The notes: generated from the sequence alone by a model not told the origin. Numbered from the stretch's first letter, positions 21,690-33,995 are shown. The stretch: 64,000 nt of DNA from Nitrosomonas ureae (GCA_945872825.1 CAMCBD010000002.1:17837-81836), one strand, 5' to 3'. A program made the numbers and translations.

Positions 21690-21850
21690 GAATGACGAAG
21701 ACTATTGTTTGCTTGGTTGCATTTTTACCAGGCATAGCCAGATCTAATCTGAGTCGCTTGCCTTTCGTAAGAATTACAGGTCGTTCAATGACATTTTTGA
21801 GCTCTCTGATATTACCGGGCCGAATCAGTGCAAAGTTTTTCAAGATATTG
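21690..21850 (-). pseudogene. Fragment of a sigma-54-dependent (NtrC-type) transcriptional regulator
   Basis: Reverse frame RPGNIRELKNVIERPVILTKGKRLRLDLAMP, matching the end of the AAA+ domain (PGNVRELxNVIERAVIL). Confidence 0.65.
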
Positions 21851-21922
21851 ATTAAAATAATGACAGAGATGCGCTAATCATTCTCCATTAATTTGATTAC
21901 CTATATGGGAAGGAAATCCTAA

Positions 21923-22642
21923 ATGTTGCGTTTTATTTTGCTGGCATCTTTCTGTATGACTTGTGTGACATCTGTTTATGGTGGAACACCTATTGCAGTA
22001 CCAGATACGATGGCTGAACGCGTTAAGGCTTGTACCATTTGCCATGGCGCTGAAGATAAAGTGGGACGCGATGCTTATTATCCTCGCATAGCAGGTAAAC
22101 CGCAGGGATATCTTGTTAATCAATTACGAAATTTCAGGGATGGTCGGCGCTATTATCAGCCGATGGCTATTCTGTTGGAAAATATGTCAGATGAATACCT
22201 ATATGAAATAGCCCAATATTTTTCTTCTCTACGGTTGCCATATCCAGCGCCTGAACAGATTCCTATGCAGTCTGAGGAAATCGAACTAGCAGAGCATCTT
22301 ATTTATGTGGGCTATCCAGGGAGGAATATTCCGGCATGCAGCGCCTGTCATGGAGATGTTTTGATGGGTATAGAACCTGCTATCCCGGGTTTGCTGGGAT
22401 TGCCCCGAGCTTATATTACGGCACAGCTAGGCGGATGGAGAAATGGAGGCAGTATGCGAGGTCAGGTGCCGGATTGTATGTCTGAAATCGCTAAACAGTT
22501 GACCGATGCTGAAGTCAATGCGATTGCGAAATGGTTAGCAAATCAGTCTGCTTCAGGAGAGCCAAGACCATTTAGTACGCTTTTACCTGAATTAGTGCAT
22601 CGTTGCAGCCAAAACATCATGGCGAACGGGAGTAAAGAATGA
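21923..22642 (+). CDS. Dihaem c4-like cytochrome c
   Basis: Two CxxCH motifs (CTICH, CSACH) in duplicated cytochrome c domains; signal peptide. Confidence 0.88.
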   Translation: MLRFILLASFCMTCVTSVYGGTPIAVPDTMAERVKACTICHGAEDKVGRDAYYPRIAGKPQGYLVNQLRNFRDGRRYYQPMAILLENMSDEYLYEIAQYFSSLRLPYPAPEQIPMQSEEIELAEHLIYVGYPGRNIPACSACHGDVLMGIEPAIPGLLGLPRAYITAQLGGWRNGGSMRGQVPDCMSEIAKQLTDAEVNAIAKWLANQSASGEPRPFSTLLPELVHRCSQNIMANGSKE

Positions 22643-23931
22643 GGCGCTTGGCTATAAAATATCATATAAGTCATTATCAATTTGATGTTTTGTTATTGGC
22701 ATGCATGGTATCGCTATTATTTTTCTCGATAACACAGGTTTCGGACGTTGTCGCTGAGGAACCCGATCGCTCTATCGAAGTGCAGCATGGCGCCTATCTA
22801 GCCCGCGTTGGTAATTGCATGGGATGCCATACGACTAAGGGTGGTCAGCCGTTTGCGGGCGGACGCCGATTATCTACTTCATTTGGTATTTTCGTTACAC
22901 CCAATATTACTTCAGACAAAGAAACGGGAATCGGTCTTTGGAATCAACAAGATTTTTGGCAAGCACTACATCAGGGTAAGTCGAGTGATGGGAGGTCCCT
23001 ATATCCTGCTTTTCCCTATACCGAATACACCAAGGTAACGCGGCAAGATGCTAATGCAATTTTTGCTTATCTTCAATCAATACCGCCCATTTCACAATCC
23101 AACCCACCAAACGATATTTTCTTTCCCTATAATTTAAAACCACTGCTTGCCATCTGGCGTATATTGTATTTTAAAGAAGGCGTTTATGAGCCGGATCAAT
23201 CCAGAAGTGACGCTTGGAATCGCGGTGCTTATTTAGTGCAGGGATTAGGTCATTGTAATGCTTGCCATACAACCCGCAATATGCTGGGAGCGAGCCAAGA
23301 TGATACGCTGGCTGGTGGGCAAATAATGGGTATGAATTGGTATGCGCCTTCCTTATCCTCGTATCAGGAAGCGGGTAGTGGTGATTGGGCAATCGAAGAA
23401 ATTGTTGAATTGCTGACAACTGGCATAACAAAACGTGCTGTGGCTTCAGGTCCCATGGCGACTGTCATAAAGCAAAGCCTTCAATATTTGTCGCAGGAAG
23501 ATATTAACGGCATGGCAATCTATCTAAAGTCATTTACAGAAAATGAAGGTGGCAATACGCCTGGCGTCCGTTTCTTGGTGATGTCAGGTAGCTTGCAGAA
23601 GCATCTGGATTTTGGTGGGCAACTCTATGAGAAGCATTGTCAAACGTGCCATGGTTCTGATGGAAAAGGTGTTCCGGGTATTTATCCGGCGTTGGCAGAT
23701 AATCGGAGTGTGATGATGAGTTCGCCATTGAATCCCATTCGCAGTGTGTTGAATGGCGGATACCCACCCACGACAGCAGGAAATCCTCGGCCCTATGGAA
23801 TGCCGCCATTCCAGCAGATTTTGCGTAATGAAGAAGTGGCTCTGGTGGTGTCGTATATCCGGAATGCTTGGGGAAATCGTAGTAGCTTGGTAACAGCAGT
23901 GGATGTTGACCGAAGTAAAGGTAGGAATTAA
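22639..23931 (+). CDS. Trihaem cytochrome c, alcohol/gluconate dehydrogenase cytochrome-subunit-like
   Basis: CMGCH, CNACH, CQTCH; GGRRLSTSFGIFVTPNITSDKETGIGLW. Confidence 0.88.
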   Translation: MRRLAIKYHISHYQFDVLLLACMVSLLFFSITQVSDVVAEEPDRSIEVQHGAYLARVGNCMGCHTTKGGQPFAGGRRLSTSFGIFVTPNITSDKETGIGLWNQQDFWQALHQGKSSDGRSLYPAFPYTEYTKVTRQDANAIFAYLQSIPPISQSNPPNDIFFPYNLKPLLAIWRILYFKEGVYEPDQSRSDAWNRGAYLVQGLGHCNACHTTRNMLGASQDDTLAGGQIMGMNWYAPSLSSYQEAGSGDWAIEEIVELLTTGITKRAVASGPMATVIKQSLQYLSQEDINGMAIYLKSFTENEGGNTPGVRFLVMSGSLQKHLDFGGQLYEKHCQTCHGSDGKGVPGIYPALADNRSVMMSSPLNPIRSVLNGGYPPTTAGNPRPYGMPPFQQILRNEEVALVVSYIRNAWGNRSSLVTAVDVDRSKGRN

Positions 23932-24039
23932 TAACTGTCATTATATTAGTGCTTCTGGTTAATAGCGGCGAATCCCCAACTTTGCCGGGGGATGCCAAAA
24001 GGTTTGACCGTTACGGCTATCGTCGTAACGGTCTCGCAA

Positions 24040-24440
24040 ATTTCCGCAATGGGCAACGGTATCAGCTTCCATAAAGCCTGGTACAGACACATCCCAGAAA
24101 TCCGTTCGCATGAGTGTGTGATTCTTAAGCAACACGGCAGGTTTGGTTCCACCCATCCCTTTCACTGTCGTTATCCGAATGGGTTTGAGCAGAAGGGGCA
24201 GTGTTGATGCTAATGCTGATAGTGCATGATGCCCCGAGATCTGGTTGCGGCGGCAGGTAAATTCGCTCAAAATGGGGAATCATTCTGGAGTAGCTGCATC
24301 CATAGGATAACCTGGTGTCTTTATCGGTTACTTTTATATGAGTCAACGATAACGTTTTACCCTGCACGCGGGTTTCTTTTGTAGAGAGGCGATTTGGGAG
24401 CAAGATATAGAATTGACTTGATGAAGAATCAAGGGTAGCA
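24040..24440 (-). pseudogene. Transposase remnant with rve/DDE-type core fragment (ISNCY-like)
   Basis: Reverse frame LPLLLKPIRITTVKGMGGTKPAVLLKNHTLMRTDFWDVSVPGFMEADTVAHCGN, then unrelated sequence; N-terminal part lacks an open frame. Confidence 0.65.
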
Positions 24441-24474
24441 TCGCCCATTTTAGTAAGTTTAGGCGAGAGGTAAA

Positions 24475-25230
24475 ATGCGCAGAAAGATGGTAGCGGGTAA
24501 CTGGAAAATGCACGGTAATTTGTCAGAGAATAAACAGTTACTCAATGCGATTGTCACAAGCTTAGATGGATTACAGGGAGTGGAGTTTCTAGTTTGCGTG
24601 CCTTATCTTTATCTGCCCTCAGTACAAGACACATTACAGAATACGAATATAGCTTGGGGTGCCCAAAATGTAAGTCAGTACGAAAAAGGGCCATATACAG
24701 GAGAAATATCGGCTTCCATGTTGAATGACTTTGAATGTCGTTATGTAATTGTAGGGCACTCGGAAAGAAGAGCATTATTTGGTGAAGATAGTCATACCGT
24801 TGCTAAAAAATATCAAGCAGCTCAACGGGCTGGTATAACCCCTATTCTGTGTGTGGGTGAAACACTTGAGCAACGTGAAGCTGGCACAACAGAGCAAGTA
24901 ATTGAAGATCAGTTAGCAGCGGTTATTAAATTAACAGGAGTCGAATCTCTAGTGAGCGCGATTATTGCTTATGAACCTGTATGGGCTATCGGTACGGGTA
25001 GAACAGCATCACCTGAGCAAGCTCAAGATACTCATTCTTTTATCAGGGAAGGTATAGAAAAGCAAAATGCTAATATAGCCAATGGCTTAACTATTCTTTA
25101 TGGCGGGAGTGTCAAAGCAAGTAATGCATCTGAACTATTTGACATGCCTGATATTGATGGTGGTTTGATAGGTGGTGCATCATTGGTTGCAGTTGATTTT
25201 GTTGCGATTTGTCGCGCTTTACATCAATAA
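24475..25230 (+). CDS. tpiA: Triosephosphate isomerase
   Basis: MRRKMVAGNWKMHGN...AYEPVWAIGTGRTASPEQAQ...YGGSVKASN. Confidence 0.98.
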   Translation: MRRKMVAGNWKMHGNLSENKQLLNAIVTSLDGLQGVEFLVCVPYLYLPSVQDTLQNTNIAWGAQNVSQYEKGPYTGEISASMLNDFECRYVIVGHSERRALFGEDSHTVAKKYQAAQRAGITPILCVGETLEQREAGTTEQVIEDQLAAVIKLTGVESLVSAIIAYEPVWAIGTGRTASPEQAQDTHSFIREGIEKQNANIANGLTILYGGSVKASNASELFDMPDIDGGLIGGASLVAVDFVAICRALHQ

Positions 25231-25248
25231 ATTTTTTGGAGTAACACG

Positions 25249-25620
25249 TTGGAAATTTTGGTCTGGGCAGCGCATGTTTTGTTGGCGATTGTACTAATAG
25301 TTTTGGTATTATTGCAGCATGGAAAGGGTGCGGATATGGGAGCTGCGTTTGGCAGTGGTTCAGCAGGTAGTTTATTTGGAGCAAGTGGCTCAGCGACATT
25401 CCTGAGTCGTGCGACAAGTTTTGTTGCGGCGCTTTTTTTTGCTACAAGTATGAGTTTAACTTATCTCTCGGTGAATCAAACTGGAAGCACAAAAGCCATG
25501 AGCATTATGGATCAAATCGAAGAATCTGAAGTCAAGCCAGAAGAAGAATCTTCTTTAGAACGAGATGGTAATGTACCAGAAGTTGAGGGCGGTTCAAAAG
25601 TTAATCGGATACCTGAGTAG
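25249..25620 (+). CDS. secG: Preprotein translocase subunit SecG
   Basis: LVLLQHGKGADMGAAFGSGSAGSLFGASGSATFLSRAT; TTG start. Confidence 0.95.
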   Translation: MEILVWAAHVLLAIVLIVLVLLQHGKGADMGAAFGSGSAGSLFGASGSATFLSRATSFVAALFFATSMSLTYLSVNQTGSTKAMSIMDQIEESEVKPEEESSLERDGNVPEVEGGSKVNRIPE

Positions 25621-25674
25621 CTTGTTGAATAGAAATGATATGGTAATTTTTGATCAAAAAATGCATAGTTTTTC

Positions 25675-25759
25675 GCCGACGTGGTGGAATTGGTAGACAC
25701 GCCGTCTTGAGGGGGCGGTGGCGAAAGCTGTGCGAGTTCGAGTCTCGCCGTCGGCACCA
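25675..25759 (+). tRNA. tRNA-Leu (anticodon GAG), CCA encoded
   Basis: GCCGACG acceptor pairing with CGTCGGC-A-CCA; long variable arm; anticodon loop TTGAGGG. Confidence 0.95.
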
Positions 25760-25849
25760 CGCAAAGATAGTATTTATTTGTAAACGCATAGTTAAAAATT
25801 GTTGTTTCTATAATCTATAGATCTGTCACGTTTAAATAAAAGATAAGAT

Positions 25850-26206
25850 ATGCTTGAAAACTATTTTCCAATTTTGCTTTTTCTGATTGTTGGATTCTTG
25901 GTTGGTGTTGTACCCATGCTATGTGGTTGGCTACTTGCACCAAATCGTCCAGATAGTGAGAAGCTATCGCCATACGAATGTGGATTCGAAGCCTTTGAAG
26001 ATGCTCGAATGAAGTTTGATGTGCGTTATTATCTGGTCGCAATTTTATTTATCTTATTTGATCTAGAAATTGCTTTCCTGTTCCCGTGGGCAATCGTACT
26101 TGATGAAATTGGAATGTTTGGATTTATTGCTATGATGATATTCCTGAGTATCCTGGTGGTTGGTTTTATCTACGAATGGATGAAAGGAGCATTAGAATGG
26201 GATTAG
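25850..26206 (+). CDS. nuoA: NADH-quinone oxidoreductase subunit A
   Basis: [43 protein letters not shown]. Confidence 0.98.
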   Translation: MLENYFPILLFLIVGFLVGVVPMLCGWLLAPNRPDSEKLSPYECGFEAFEDARMKFDVRYYLVAILFILFDLEIAFLFPWAIVLDEIGMFGFIAMMIFLSILVVGFIYEWMKGALEWD

Positions 26207-26210
26207 TGTT

Positions 26211-26687
26211 ATGAGTATAGAGGGAGTTCTTGAAAAGGGTTTTGTTACTACCAGTTTAGACTCAATTATTAACTGGGGGCGAACTGGTTCCATGTGGCCA
26301 ATGACTTTTGGACTGGCGTGCTGTGCAGTTGAAATGATGGAGACAGGAGCATCACGTTATGATCTTGACCGGTTTGGCATAGTGTTTCGGCCAAGTCCGC
26401 GTCAATCAGATGTTATGATCGTTGCGGGTACTTTATGTAACAAAATGGCACCAGCTTTACGTAAGGTTTATGATCAGATGGCTGAGCCGCGTTGGGTAAT
26501 CTCGATGGGATCGTGTGCAAATGGTGGAGGGTATTACCATTATTCATATTCTGTAGTGCGTGGTTGTGATCGCATTGTGCCGGTTGATATTTATGTACCA
26601 GGTTGCCCTCCCACAGCAGAAGCTTTGCTGTATGGCATTATTCAGTTGCAAAATAAAATAAATCGTACCAACACTATTGCACGATAA
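26211..26687 (+). CDS. nuoB: NADH-quinone oxidoreductase subunit B
   Basis: [44 protein letters not shown]. Confidence 0.98.
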   Translation: MSIEGVLEKGFVTTSLDSIINWGRTGSMWPMTFGLACCAVEMMETGASRYDLDRFGIVFRPSPRQSDVMIVAGTLCNKMAPALRKVYDQMAEPRWVISMGSCANGGGYYHYSYSVVRGCDRIVPVDIYVPGCPPTAEALLYGIIQLQNKINRTNTIAR

Positions 26688-26692
26688 TTCCT

Positions 26693-27313
26693 ATGCATAC
26701 TACTTATCTGGAAAATCTTGCTGAATCGTTGCGTGGAGCGCTCGGGGACAGACTGATTGAGATACAAGTTCGGTACGGTGAATTAACTATCAATGTTCAT
26801 GCGGAAGACATATTTACTGCGAGTGCGATGTTGCGTGACGATCCTATTCTTGCTTTTGATACATTGATTGATTTGTGTGGAATTGATTATTTGACGTATG
26901 GCGACAATCTATCAGAAAAAAATAACTTTAAGAATAGACGTTTTGCAGTGATTTATCATTTACTTTCGGTTGATCGGAATCATAGATTGCGCATTCGGGT
27001 TTTGACTGAAAATAATGATTTCCCGGTAGTGGATTCAGTCACTGAGATATGGCCTGTTGCTAACTGGTTTGAGCGTGAAGCGTTTGATCTTTATGGTATT
27101 GTTTTTACTGGTCATCTGGATTTACGCAGAATATTGACAGACTATGGTTTTATTGGGAATCCATTCCGTAAGGATTTTCCAATAACAGGTTATGTTGAAA
27201 TGCGCTATGATGCAGAGCAGAAGCGCGTTATTTACCAGCCTGTCACTATTGAACCGAGAGAAATAACACCGCTGGTGATACGGGAAGAGAATTACGGGGA
27301 TTGTGAATCCTGA
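26693..27313 (+). CDS. nuoC: NADH-quinone oxidoreductase subunit C
   Basis: [44 protein letters not shown]. Confidence 0.97.
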   Translation: MHTTYLENLAESLRGALGDRLIEIQVRYGELTINVHAEDIFTASAMLRDDPILAFDTLIDLCGIDYLTYGDNLSEKNNFKNRRFAVIYHLLSVDRNHRLRIRVLTENNDFPVVDSVTEIWPVANWFEREAFDLYGIVFTGHLDLRRILTDYGFIGNPFRKDFPITGYVEMRYDAEQKRVIYQPVTIEPREITPLVIREENYGDCES

Positions 27314-27373
27314 TGCTCGCATGATTTCACTGCATGAATTGTGTTTTTAGATAAGAGTTTTATGAAATAACAT

Positions 27374-28627
27374 ATGGCTGAAATACGTAATTACACCATG
27401 AATTTTGGACCCCAGCACCCGGCAGCTCATGGCGTGTTGAGATTGGTGCTGGAATTGGATGGAGAAGTTGTGCTGCGTGCGGATCCCCATATTGGATTGT
27501 TGCATCGGGCAACTGAAAAATTAGCAGAAAATAAAACGTATATTCAATCGGTTCCATATATGGATCGATTGGATTATGTCTCGATGATGGTGAACGAGCA
27601 TGCTTACGTGATGGCTATCGAAAAACTGCTGCAAGTTGAAGTGCCAATAAGAGCACAGTACATACGTGTAATGTTTGATGAAATTACTCGTATACTTAAT
27701 CACTTGTTGTGGATTGGTGCTCATGCGCTGGATGTTGGTGCTATGACAATGTTTCTGTATGCTTTTCGTGAAAGGGAAGATCTGATGGATTGTTATGAAG
27801 CGGTATCAGGTGCTCGATTGCACGCTGCCTATTATAGGCCAGGTGGTGTATATCGTGATTTACCTGATACGATGCCTCAGTATCAGCCATCGAAAATTCA
27901 TAATCAAAAGCAGACTCGTGTGCGGAACGCAAATCGAGAAGGTTCCTTATTGGATTTTATTGAAGATTTTACGAATCGTTTTCCAACGTATGTTGACGAA
28001 TATGAAACATTGCTAACTGACAATAGAATCTGGAAGCAACGCTTGGTAGATATTGGTATCGTTTCTCCTGAACGAGCTAAAGCGTTAGGTTTTACCGGTC
28101 CAATGCTACGTGGTTCCGGTGTGGAATGGGATTTAAGAAGAAAACAGCCTTATGAAGTCTACGACCGTATTGATTTTGATATACCCGTAGGTGTTAATGG
28201 TGATTGTTATGATCGATATTTGGTACGTATGGAGGAATTTCGACAATCCAATCGCATCATTAAGCAATGTATCGATTGGCTGCGTATCAATCCAGGACCG
28301 GTGATTACTGACAATCATAAAATTGCACCACCTTCACGTGTTGATATGAAACAAAATATGGAAGAGATGATTCATCATTTCAAATTATTTACTGAGGGCT
28401 TTCATGTGCCTCCGGGTGAGACCTACGCAGCGGTTGAGCATCCCAAAGGTGAGTTTGGCATTTATCTGGTATCTAACGGCGCTAATAAGCCATATCGACT
28501 GAAAATACGTGCACCTGGATTTGCACATTTAGCAGCTTTGGATGAAATGTCGAGAGGGCATATGATCTCAGATGTGGTAGCAATTATTGGCACACAAGAT
28601 ATAGTATTTGGTGAGATAGATAGATAA
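27374..28627 (+). CDS. nuoD: NADH-quinone oxidoreductase subunit D
   Basis: [43 protein letters not shown]. Confidence 0.98.
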   Translation: MAEIRNYTMNFGPQHPAAHGVLRLVLELDGEVVLRADPHIGLLHRATEKLAENKTYIQSVPYMDRLDYVSMMVNEHAYVMAIEKLLQVEVPIRAQYIRVMFDEITRILNHLLWIGAHALDVGAMTMFLYAFREREDLMDCYEAVSGARLHAAYYRPGGVYRDLPDTMPQYQPSKIHNQKQTRVRNANREGSLLDFIEDFTNRFPTYVDEYETLLTDNRIWKQRLVDIGIVSPERAKALGFTGPMLRGSGVEWDLRRKQPYEVYDRIDFDIPVGVNGDCYDRYLVRMEEFRQSNRIIKQCIDWLRINPGPVITDNHKIAPPSRVDMKQNMEEMIHHFKLFTEGFHVPPGETYAAVEHPKGEFGIYLVSNGANKPYRLKIRAPGFAHLAALDEMSRGHMISDVVAIIGTQDIVFGEIDR

Positions 28628-28630
28628 ACG

Positions 28631-29107
28631 ATGTTAAGCACTGAATCCCTTAAAAGAATAGATCGAGAGATCGCTAAATATCCGGCTGAACAAAAACAAT
28701 CTGCTGTCATGTCAGCGCTTGCAATTGCACAAGATGAAAAGGGCTGGTTGGCCGATGAAACAATGAATTTTGTGGCTGAATATTTAGGGATGCCTCCCAT
28801 TGCAGTTTATGAAGTGGCCACTTTTTATAATATGTATAACCTCGAGCCGGTGGGTAAATACAAGATTACGGTATGTACCAATTTGCCTTGTGCCTTATCG
28901 GGTAGTAATGATAGTGCAGCTTATTTAAAGAAAAAATTAGATATTGAATTTAACCAGACAACTCCTGATGGTAAATTTACACTAAAGGAAGGTGAGTGCT
29001 TTGGGGCATGTGGAGATGCACCGGTATTATTAGTTAATAACAAGCGCATGTGTAGTTTCATGTCCAATGAAATGATCGATAAATTGCTGGAGGAACTGAG
29101 CGAATGA
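28631..29107 (+). CDS. nuoE: NADH-quinone oxidoreductase subunit E
   Basis: Thioredoxin-like [2Fe-2S] protein, [12 protein letters not shown]...[15 protein letters not shown]. Confidence 0.97.
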   Translation: MLSTESLKRIDREIAKYPAEQKQSAVMSALAIAQDEKGWLADETMNFVAEYLGMPPIAVYEVATFYNMYNLEPVGKYKITVCTNLPCALSGSNDSAAYLKKKLDIEFNQTTPDGKFTLKEGECFGACGDAPVLLVNNKRMCSFMSNEMIDKLLEELSE

Positions 29108-30381
29108 ATCAGTACCCGCAAACATTAATGAATGGAGTTGATCCATCCGATCTGGAAAATTGGCGGCTCAGAGGCTATGAGGAACGTGAGGGCTATGCAG
29201 CGCTCAGAAAAATACTGGCTAAACAAATTACTCCTGGAGAAGTGATCGAAGAAGTCAAGAAATCTGCACTTCGTGGCCGCGGAGGGGCTGGTTTTCCCAC
29301 TGGATTGAAGTGGAGCTTCATGCCTAAAGCATATGAAGGAGATAAATATATCGTTTGCAATTCAGATGAAGGGGAGCCAGGTACATTTAAAGATCGCGAT
29401 ATCATGCAATTTAACCCGCATTTGTTGATCGAAGGTATGATAATAGCCGCATACGCAATGGGCGTTAAAGCGGGCTATAACTATATTCATGGTGAGATAT
29501 GGGAAACTTACGAGCGCATGGAAGAGGCTGTTGAAGAAGCGCGAGCAGCCGGTTATCTAGGGAATAATATTCTTGGATCAGCATTTAGTTTCCAACTATA
29601 TAATCATCATGGGTATGGCGCTTATATCTGTGGTGAAGAAACGGCATTACTAGAATCTATAGAAGGCAAGAAAGGGCAACCACGCTTTAAACCGCCTTTC
29701 CCAGCAAATTATGGCCTTTATGGCAAGCCGACTACTATTAATAATACTGAAACCTTTTCTTCGGTTCCATGGATAATCCGCAATGGTGGAGAGAAATATC
29801 TGCAACTTGGAAAACCTAATAATGGTGGTACTAAGATATTTTCCGTATCAGGGCATGTTAATAAACCGGGTAATTATGAAATACCCCTTGGGACGCCTTT
29901 CGCAGAGTTATTGGAATTGGCAGGCGGGATGCGCGGAGGTCGGAAATTGAAAGGATGTATTCCGGGTGGATCATCAATGCCCGTGTTACCAGGCGATATT
30001 ATGATGCAAACGGATATGGATTATGACTCCATTGCCAAAGCTGGATCTATGCTTGGTTCAGGTGCGGTCATCATCATGGATGACACAACCTGCATGGTAA
30101 GGGCCCTGGAACGATTGTCATATTTTTATTACGAAGAGTCCTGTGGTCAATGTACACCATGCCGTGAAGGTACGGGGTGGCTTTATCGTATCGTTAATCG
30201 CATTGAACATGGTAAAGGTCGACTTGAAGACCTTGATTTACTTGATAATATTGCTGATAACATACAGGGAAGAACAATTTGTGCCCTGGGCGATGCTGCG
30301 GCAATGCCGGTGCGCGCTATGATTCAACATTTTCGAAACGAGTTTGTTTACCATATAGAACACAAGAAATGTATGGTCTAA
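29104..30381 (+). CDS. nuoF: NADH-quinone oxidoreductase subunit F
   Basis: [17 protein letters not shown]...[15 protein letters not shown]. Confidence 0.98.
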   Translation: MNQYPQTLMNGVDPSDLENWRLRGYEEREGYAALRKILAKQITPGEVIEEVKKSALRGRGGAGFPTGLKWSFMPKAYEGDKYIVCNSDEGEPGTFKDRDIMQFNPHLLIEGMIIAAYAMGVKAGYNYIHGEIWETYERMEEAVEEARAAGYLGNNILGSAFSFQLYNHHGYGAYICGEETALLESIEGKKGQPRFKPPFPANYGLYGKPTTINNTETFSSVPWIIRNGGEKYLQLGKPNNGGTKIFSVSGHVNKPGNYEIPLGTPFAELLELAGGMRGGRKLKGCIPGGSSMPVLPGDIMMQTDMDYDSIAKAGSMLGSGAVIIMDDTTCMVRALERLSYFYYEESCGQCTPCREGTGWLYRIVNRIEHGKGRLEDLDLLDNIADNIQGRTICALGDAAAMPVRAMIQHFRNEFVYHIEHKKCMV

Positions 30382-30449
30382 TTGTTCTAATGCTAAACAA
30401 CCAGTACGTATCATTTATTAATTCGTGATTAACTCAAGAATTCTAGCCG

Positions 30450-32861
30450 ATGGTCAATATAGAAATCGACGGTAAGCAAGTATCTGTTCCTAAAGGAAGT
30501 ACCATCTTGGAGGGCGCAAAACAGATCGGTGTATATATCCCGCATTTTTGCTATCACAAGAAATTATCCATTGCCGCTAATTGCCGCATGTGTCTGGTAC
30601 AAGTTGAGAAGGCACCTAAACCACTGCCCGCGTGTGCAACGCCGGTGATGGATGGAATGAAGGTATATATACACTCACAGCAGGCAGTAACAGCACAGAA
30701 AGGTGTCATGGAATTTCTGCTTATAAATCATCCGCTGGATTGCCCTATTTGTGATCAAGGTGGTGAGTGTCAACTGCAAGATCTCGCTGTTGGGTACGGT
30801 GCGAGTGGATCGCGCTATACCGAAGCAAAACGCGTCGTCGTTAACAAAAATTTGGGTCCACTGATATCAACGGATATGACGAGATGTATCCACTGTACAC
30901 GTTGCGTTCGCTTTGGTCAGGAAATTGCTGGTATTATGGAACTAGGAATGGTTGGGCGTGGTGAACATGCTGAAATACTTGCATTTGTTGGTAAGACCGT
31001 GGATTCTGAATTGTCTGGTAATGTTATTGACCTCTGCCCTGTAGGTGCGCTGGTTAGTAAACCATTTCGGTATTCAGCTCGCACTTGGGAGTTATCGCGC
31101 AGAAAATCAATAAGCCCGCACTGTGGTTTGGGTTCAAATCTGATTGTACAAGTCAAGCAGAATCGCGTAATGCGTGTTCTTCCTCGAGACAATGAAGCGG
31201 TCAATGAATGTTGGTTGTCTGATAAAGATCGTTTTTCCTATGAAGGATTAAACTCAGAGGATAGATTGACACGTCCCATGATCAAACGCGATGACCAATG
31301 GTTTGAGTGTGACTGGCAAGAGGCGTTGGAATTTACCGCTAATGCCCTACAATCAATCAAACAAAAGTATGGCGCGCAAAGCATAGCTGCATTAGGATCT
31401 GCGCATAGCACATCGGAAGAATTGTTCTTATTGCAGAAATTATTACGTGCGATGGGGAGCGGCAACATTGATCATCGTTTGCGCCAATCAGACTTTTCCG
31501 CAGATAACCATATGCAGGGTGTACCGTGGTTGGGTACTAGTATTGCAGACATATCACAATTAAAGTCGACGCTTCTTATCGGCAGCACATTACGTAAAGA
31601 TCATCCGCTTATTGCACAGCGTTTGCGCCAAGCTGTTAAAAGTGGCATGAAATTGAATATTGTAAATCCAATAGATGATGATTTATTGGTTAATGTTGCG
31701 AATAAGGCCATAGTTGCACCTGGTGCAATGGTCACGAAATTGGCAGAAATCTTGAAAGCAGCCGCTGAGATTAAAGGAACAGAACAAACGAGTGGGTTGC
31801 AACAACTTATTAATTCAATTGATGTTTCTAGTTCTGCTGGTGCGTACGCTATTGCTTCGAGTCTAATTGAAAATGCGCCAGCAGCTATTTACTTGGGTAA
31901 TTTATCCCAACACCATCCCGATTACTCAAGAATTAATTTGCTTGCGGGCTTGATTGCACAAATTACAGGAGCGAGCTATGGCGTGTTGGGCGAAGCTGCA
32001 AATAGTGTTGGTGCATATTTGGTAGGTGCAATACCGGAAATTAACACATTGCCAGTTCCGATAAAATTGGATCAGGTGGAATCCGGACTAAACGCATCAC
32101 AAATGCTAGGTTATAGCAATGACTTAATCGATGAACAGTGTCAGGCATTTATATTGATGAATGTTGAGCCAGAATTTGATACCTATAATTCCCAGAAAGC
32201 ACTAAAAACAATCAAGTCGAGTGAATTTGTGGTATCGCTAAGTGCTTATAAAGGAAATGCAGCGGATTACGCAGATATTATATTACCGATTGCGCCCTTT
32301 ACCGAAACATCAGGAACTTATGTCAATACTGAAGGCAGACTACAAAGTTTCAATGGCGTTGTTTCTCCGCTAGGAGAAGCTCGCCCTGCCTGGAAGGTAC
32401 TTCGTGTACTAGCTAATTTGCTGTCGTTAGAAAAATTTGATTATGAGACACCGGAACAAATTCGGGCAGAAATCTTTCCTGAAGGACTGGAAATTAGTCA
32501 ATATCTCGATAATACTTTGGGGGACTTTGGTACCGAGATTAGAGTGACTGAAGAACAAGGGTTACAGCGTATTGGAGAAATACCGATTTATCAGGCGGAT
32601 CCAATTGTTCGTCGTGCTGAATCCTTACAGGCTACTCAGGATGCTGCACTACCAAAGGCATGGATGGCAACTGCACTGCTGGAGAAACTAGGTGTTAGCG
32701 CAGGTGATCAGGTGAAAGTTACGCAGGGAGACGAGTCCGTTCGGCTTGAGGTCGCCCATGATGAAAAATTGCCTGATAATTGTGTGCGTGTTGCAAGTGC
32801 ACACCCTAAGACAGTAGCACTCGGCGCTTTGTTCGGGGAAATTCAAGTGGAAAAACAGTGA
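30450..32861 (+). CDS. nuoG: NADH-quinone oxidoreductase subunit G
   Basis: N-terminal 2Fe-2[37 protein letters not shown]; molybdopterin-like domain. Confidence 0.97.
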   Translation: MVNIEIDGKQVSVPKGSTILEGAKQIGVYIPHFCYHKKLSIAANCRMCLVQVEKAPKPLPACATPVMDGMKVYIHSQQAVTAQKGVMEFLLINHPLDCPICDQGGECQLQDLAVGYGASGSRYTEAKRVVVNKNLGPLISTDMTRCIHCTRCVRFGQEIAGIMELGMVGRGEHAEILAFVGKTVDSELSGNVIDLCPVGALVSKPFRYSARTWELSRRKSISPHCGLGSNLIVQVKQNRVMRVLPRDNEAVNECWLSDKDRFSYEGLNSEDRLTRPMIKRDDQWFECDWQEALEFTANALQSIKQKYGAQSIAALGSAHSTSEELFLLQKLLRAMGSGNIDHRLRQSDFSADNHMQGVPWLGTSIADISQLKSTLLIGSTLRKDHPLIAQRLRQAVKSGMKLNIVNPIDDDLLVNVANKAIVAPGAMVTKLAEILKAAAEIKGTEQTSGLQQLINSIDVSSSAGAYAIASSLIENAPAAIYLGNLSQHHPDYSRINLLAGLIAQITGASYGVLGEAANSVGAYLVGAIPEINTLPVPIKLDQVESGLNASQMLGYSNDLIDEQCQAFILMNVEPEFDTYNSQKALKTIKSSEFVVSLSAYKGNAADYADIILPIAPFTETSGTYVNTEGRLQSFNGVVSPLGEARPAWKVLRVLANLLSLEKFDYETPEQIRAEIFPEGLEISQYLDNTLGDFGTEIRVTEEQGLQRIGEIPIYQADPIVRRAESLQATQDAALPKAWMATALLEKLGVSAGDQVKVTQGDESVRLEVAHDEKLPDNCVRVASAHPKTVALGALFGEIQVEKQ

Positions 32862-32883
32862 AGACAAAGGTTGGAGTCTATTA

Positions 32884-33981
32884 ATGGAGAATATTCAACA
32901 ACAGTTTGTGGAAATATTTGGAATAGAATGGGGATCTATGCTGTTTTCATTAGCATCAAACGTTACATTTATTTTTGCTATCGTCATCCCACTGTTATTA
33001 GGTGTTGCTTATTTAACCTTTGCGGAACGGAAGATAATTGCTTATATGCAAATTCGCGTCGGACCCAATAGAGTAACCTTTTTTGGGATACCGTGGTTGC
33101 GTGGGTGGGGGCAGCCGATTGCTGATGCAGTTAAGGCAATAATGAAAGAAATCATTATTCCGACGGGAGCAAACAAGCTCTTATTTATTCTTGCACCGGT
33201 ATTAACAATTATGCCAGCGCTTGCGGCCTGGGCAGTAATCCCTTTTTCTCCTGAACTTGTTCTTGCAGATATCAATGCAGGCTTGCTGTATATTTTAGCA
33301 ATGACGTCAATGGGCATCTACGGCATTATTATTGCCGGGTGGGCATCAAATTCGAAATATGCATTCCTAGGGGCCATGCGGTCTGCTGCTCAGGTAGTTT
33401 CATACGAATTAGCAATGGGTTTTGCTTTGGTATGTGTTTTAATGATGTCGCGAAGTTTGAATTTGGGTGATATTGTTAACGGTCAACAAGGTAACAGTTT
33501 GTTGAATTGGTATTTGATTCCGCTATTTCCAATGTTTCTGGTTTATTTGATCTCAGGGATAGCTGAGACAAATCGTGCGCCGTTTGATGTTGCAGAAGGC
33601 GAATCAGAAATTGTTGCAGGTTTCCATGTTGATTACTCGGGTATGGCCTTTACCGTATTTTTTCTGGCTGAATATTCCAACATGATACTGGTTGCTACTC
33701 TGACATCGATCATGTTCCTGGGTGGCTGGTTACCGCCGGTTGATATGGAACCGTTTACATGGATTCCCGGCTTCATTTGGCTGCTATTGAAGATTGCATT
33801 TATCCTGTTTTTCTTCCTCTGGTTTCGTGCAACTTTCCCACGCTATCGCTATGATCAGATCATGAGATTGGGATGGAAGGTATTTATTCCGATTACACTC
33901 ATATGGATTGTTCTATTAGGCTTGATAATGCAACTACCGGAATCGATACGGAACTCATTTCCGTTAAATATCTGGTTTTAA
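32884..33981 (+). CDS. nuoH: NADH-quinone oxidoreductase subunit H
   Basis: [51 protein letters not shown]. Confidence 0.98.
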   Translation: MENIQQQFVEIFGIEWGSMLFSLASNVTFIFAIVIPLLLGVAYLTFAERKIIAYMQIRVGPNRVTFFGIPWLRGWGQPIADAVKAIMKEIIIPTGANKLLFILAPVLTIMPALAAWAVIPFSPELVLADINAGLLYILAMTSMGIYGIIIAGWASNSKYAFLGAMRSAAQVVSYELAMGFALVCVLMMSRSLNLGDIVNGQQGNSLLNWYLIPLFPMFLVYLISGIAETNRAPFDVAEGESEIVAGFHVDYSGMAFTVFFLAEYSNMILVATLTSIMFLGGWLPPVDMEPFTWIPGFIWLLLKIAFILFFFLWFRATFPRYRYDQIMRLGWKVFIPITLIWIVLLGLIMQLPESIRNSFPLNIWF

Positions 33982-33995
33982 ATAGAGAAAATACA

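Noticed and set aside
24125-24448. 107-aa minus ORF beginning MGDATLDSSSSQFYILLPN as an intact gene
   Set aside because: Recognisable transposase sequence (LKNHTLMRTDFWDVSVPGFMEADTVAHCG) is in another frame here; best viewed as a decayed transposase.
25512-25789. Minus-strand ORFs covering the tRNA-Leu region
   Set aside because: They overlap tRNA-Leu and the secG end; MVPTARLELAQLSPPPPQDG-like peptides are a common artefact of translating tRNA genes antisense.
32871-33071. Short ORF overlapping the nuoH start
   Set aside because: Out-of-frame translation of nuoH, which has clear homology and good start context.
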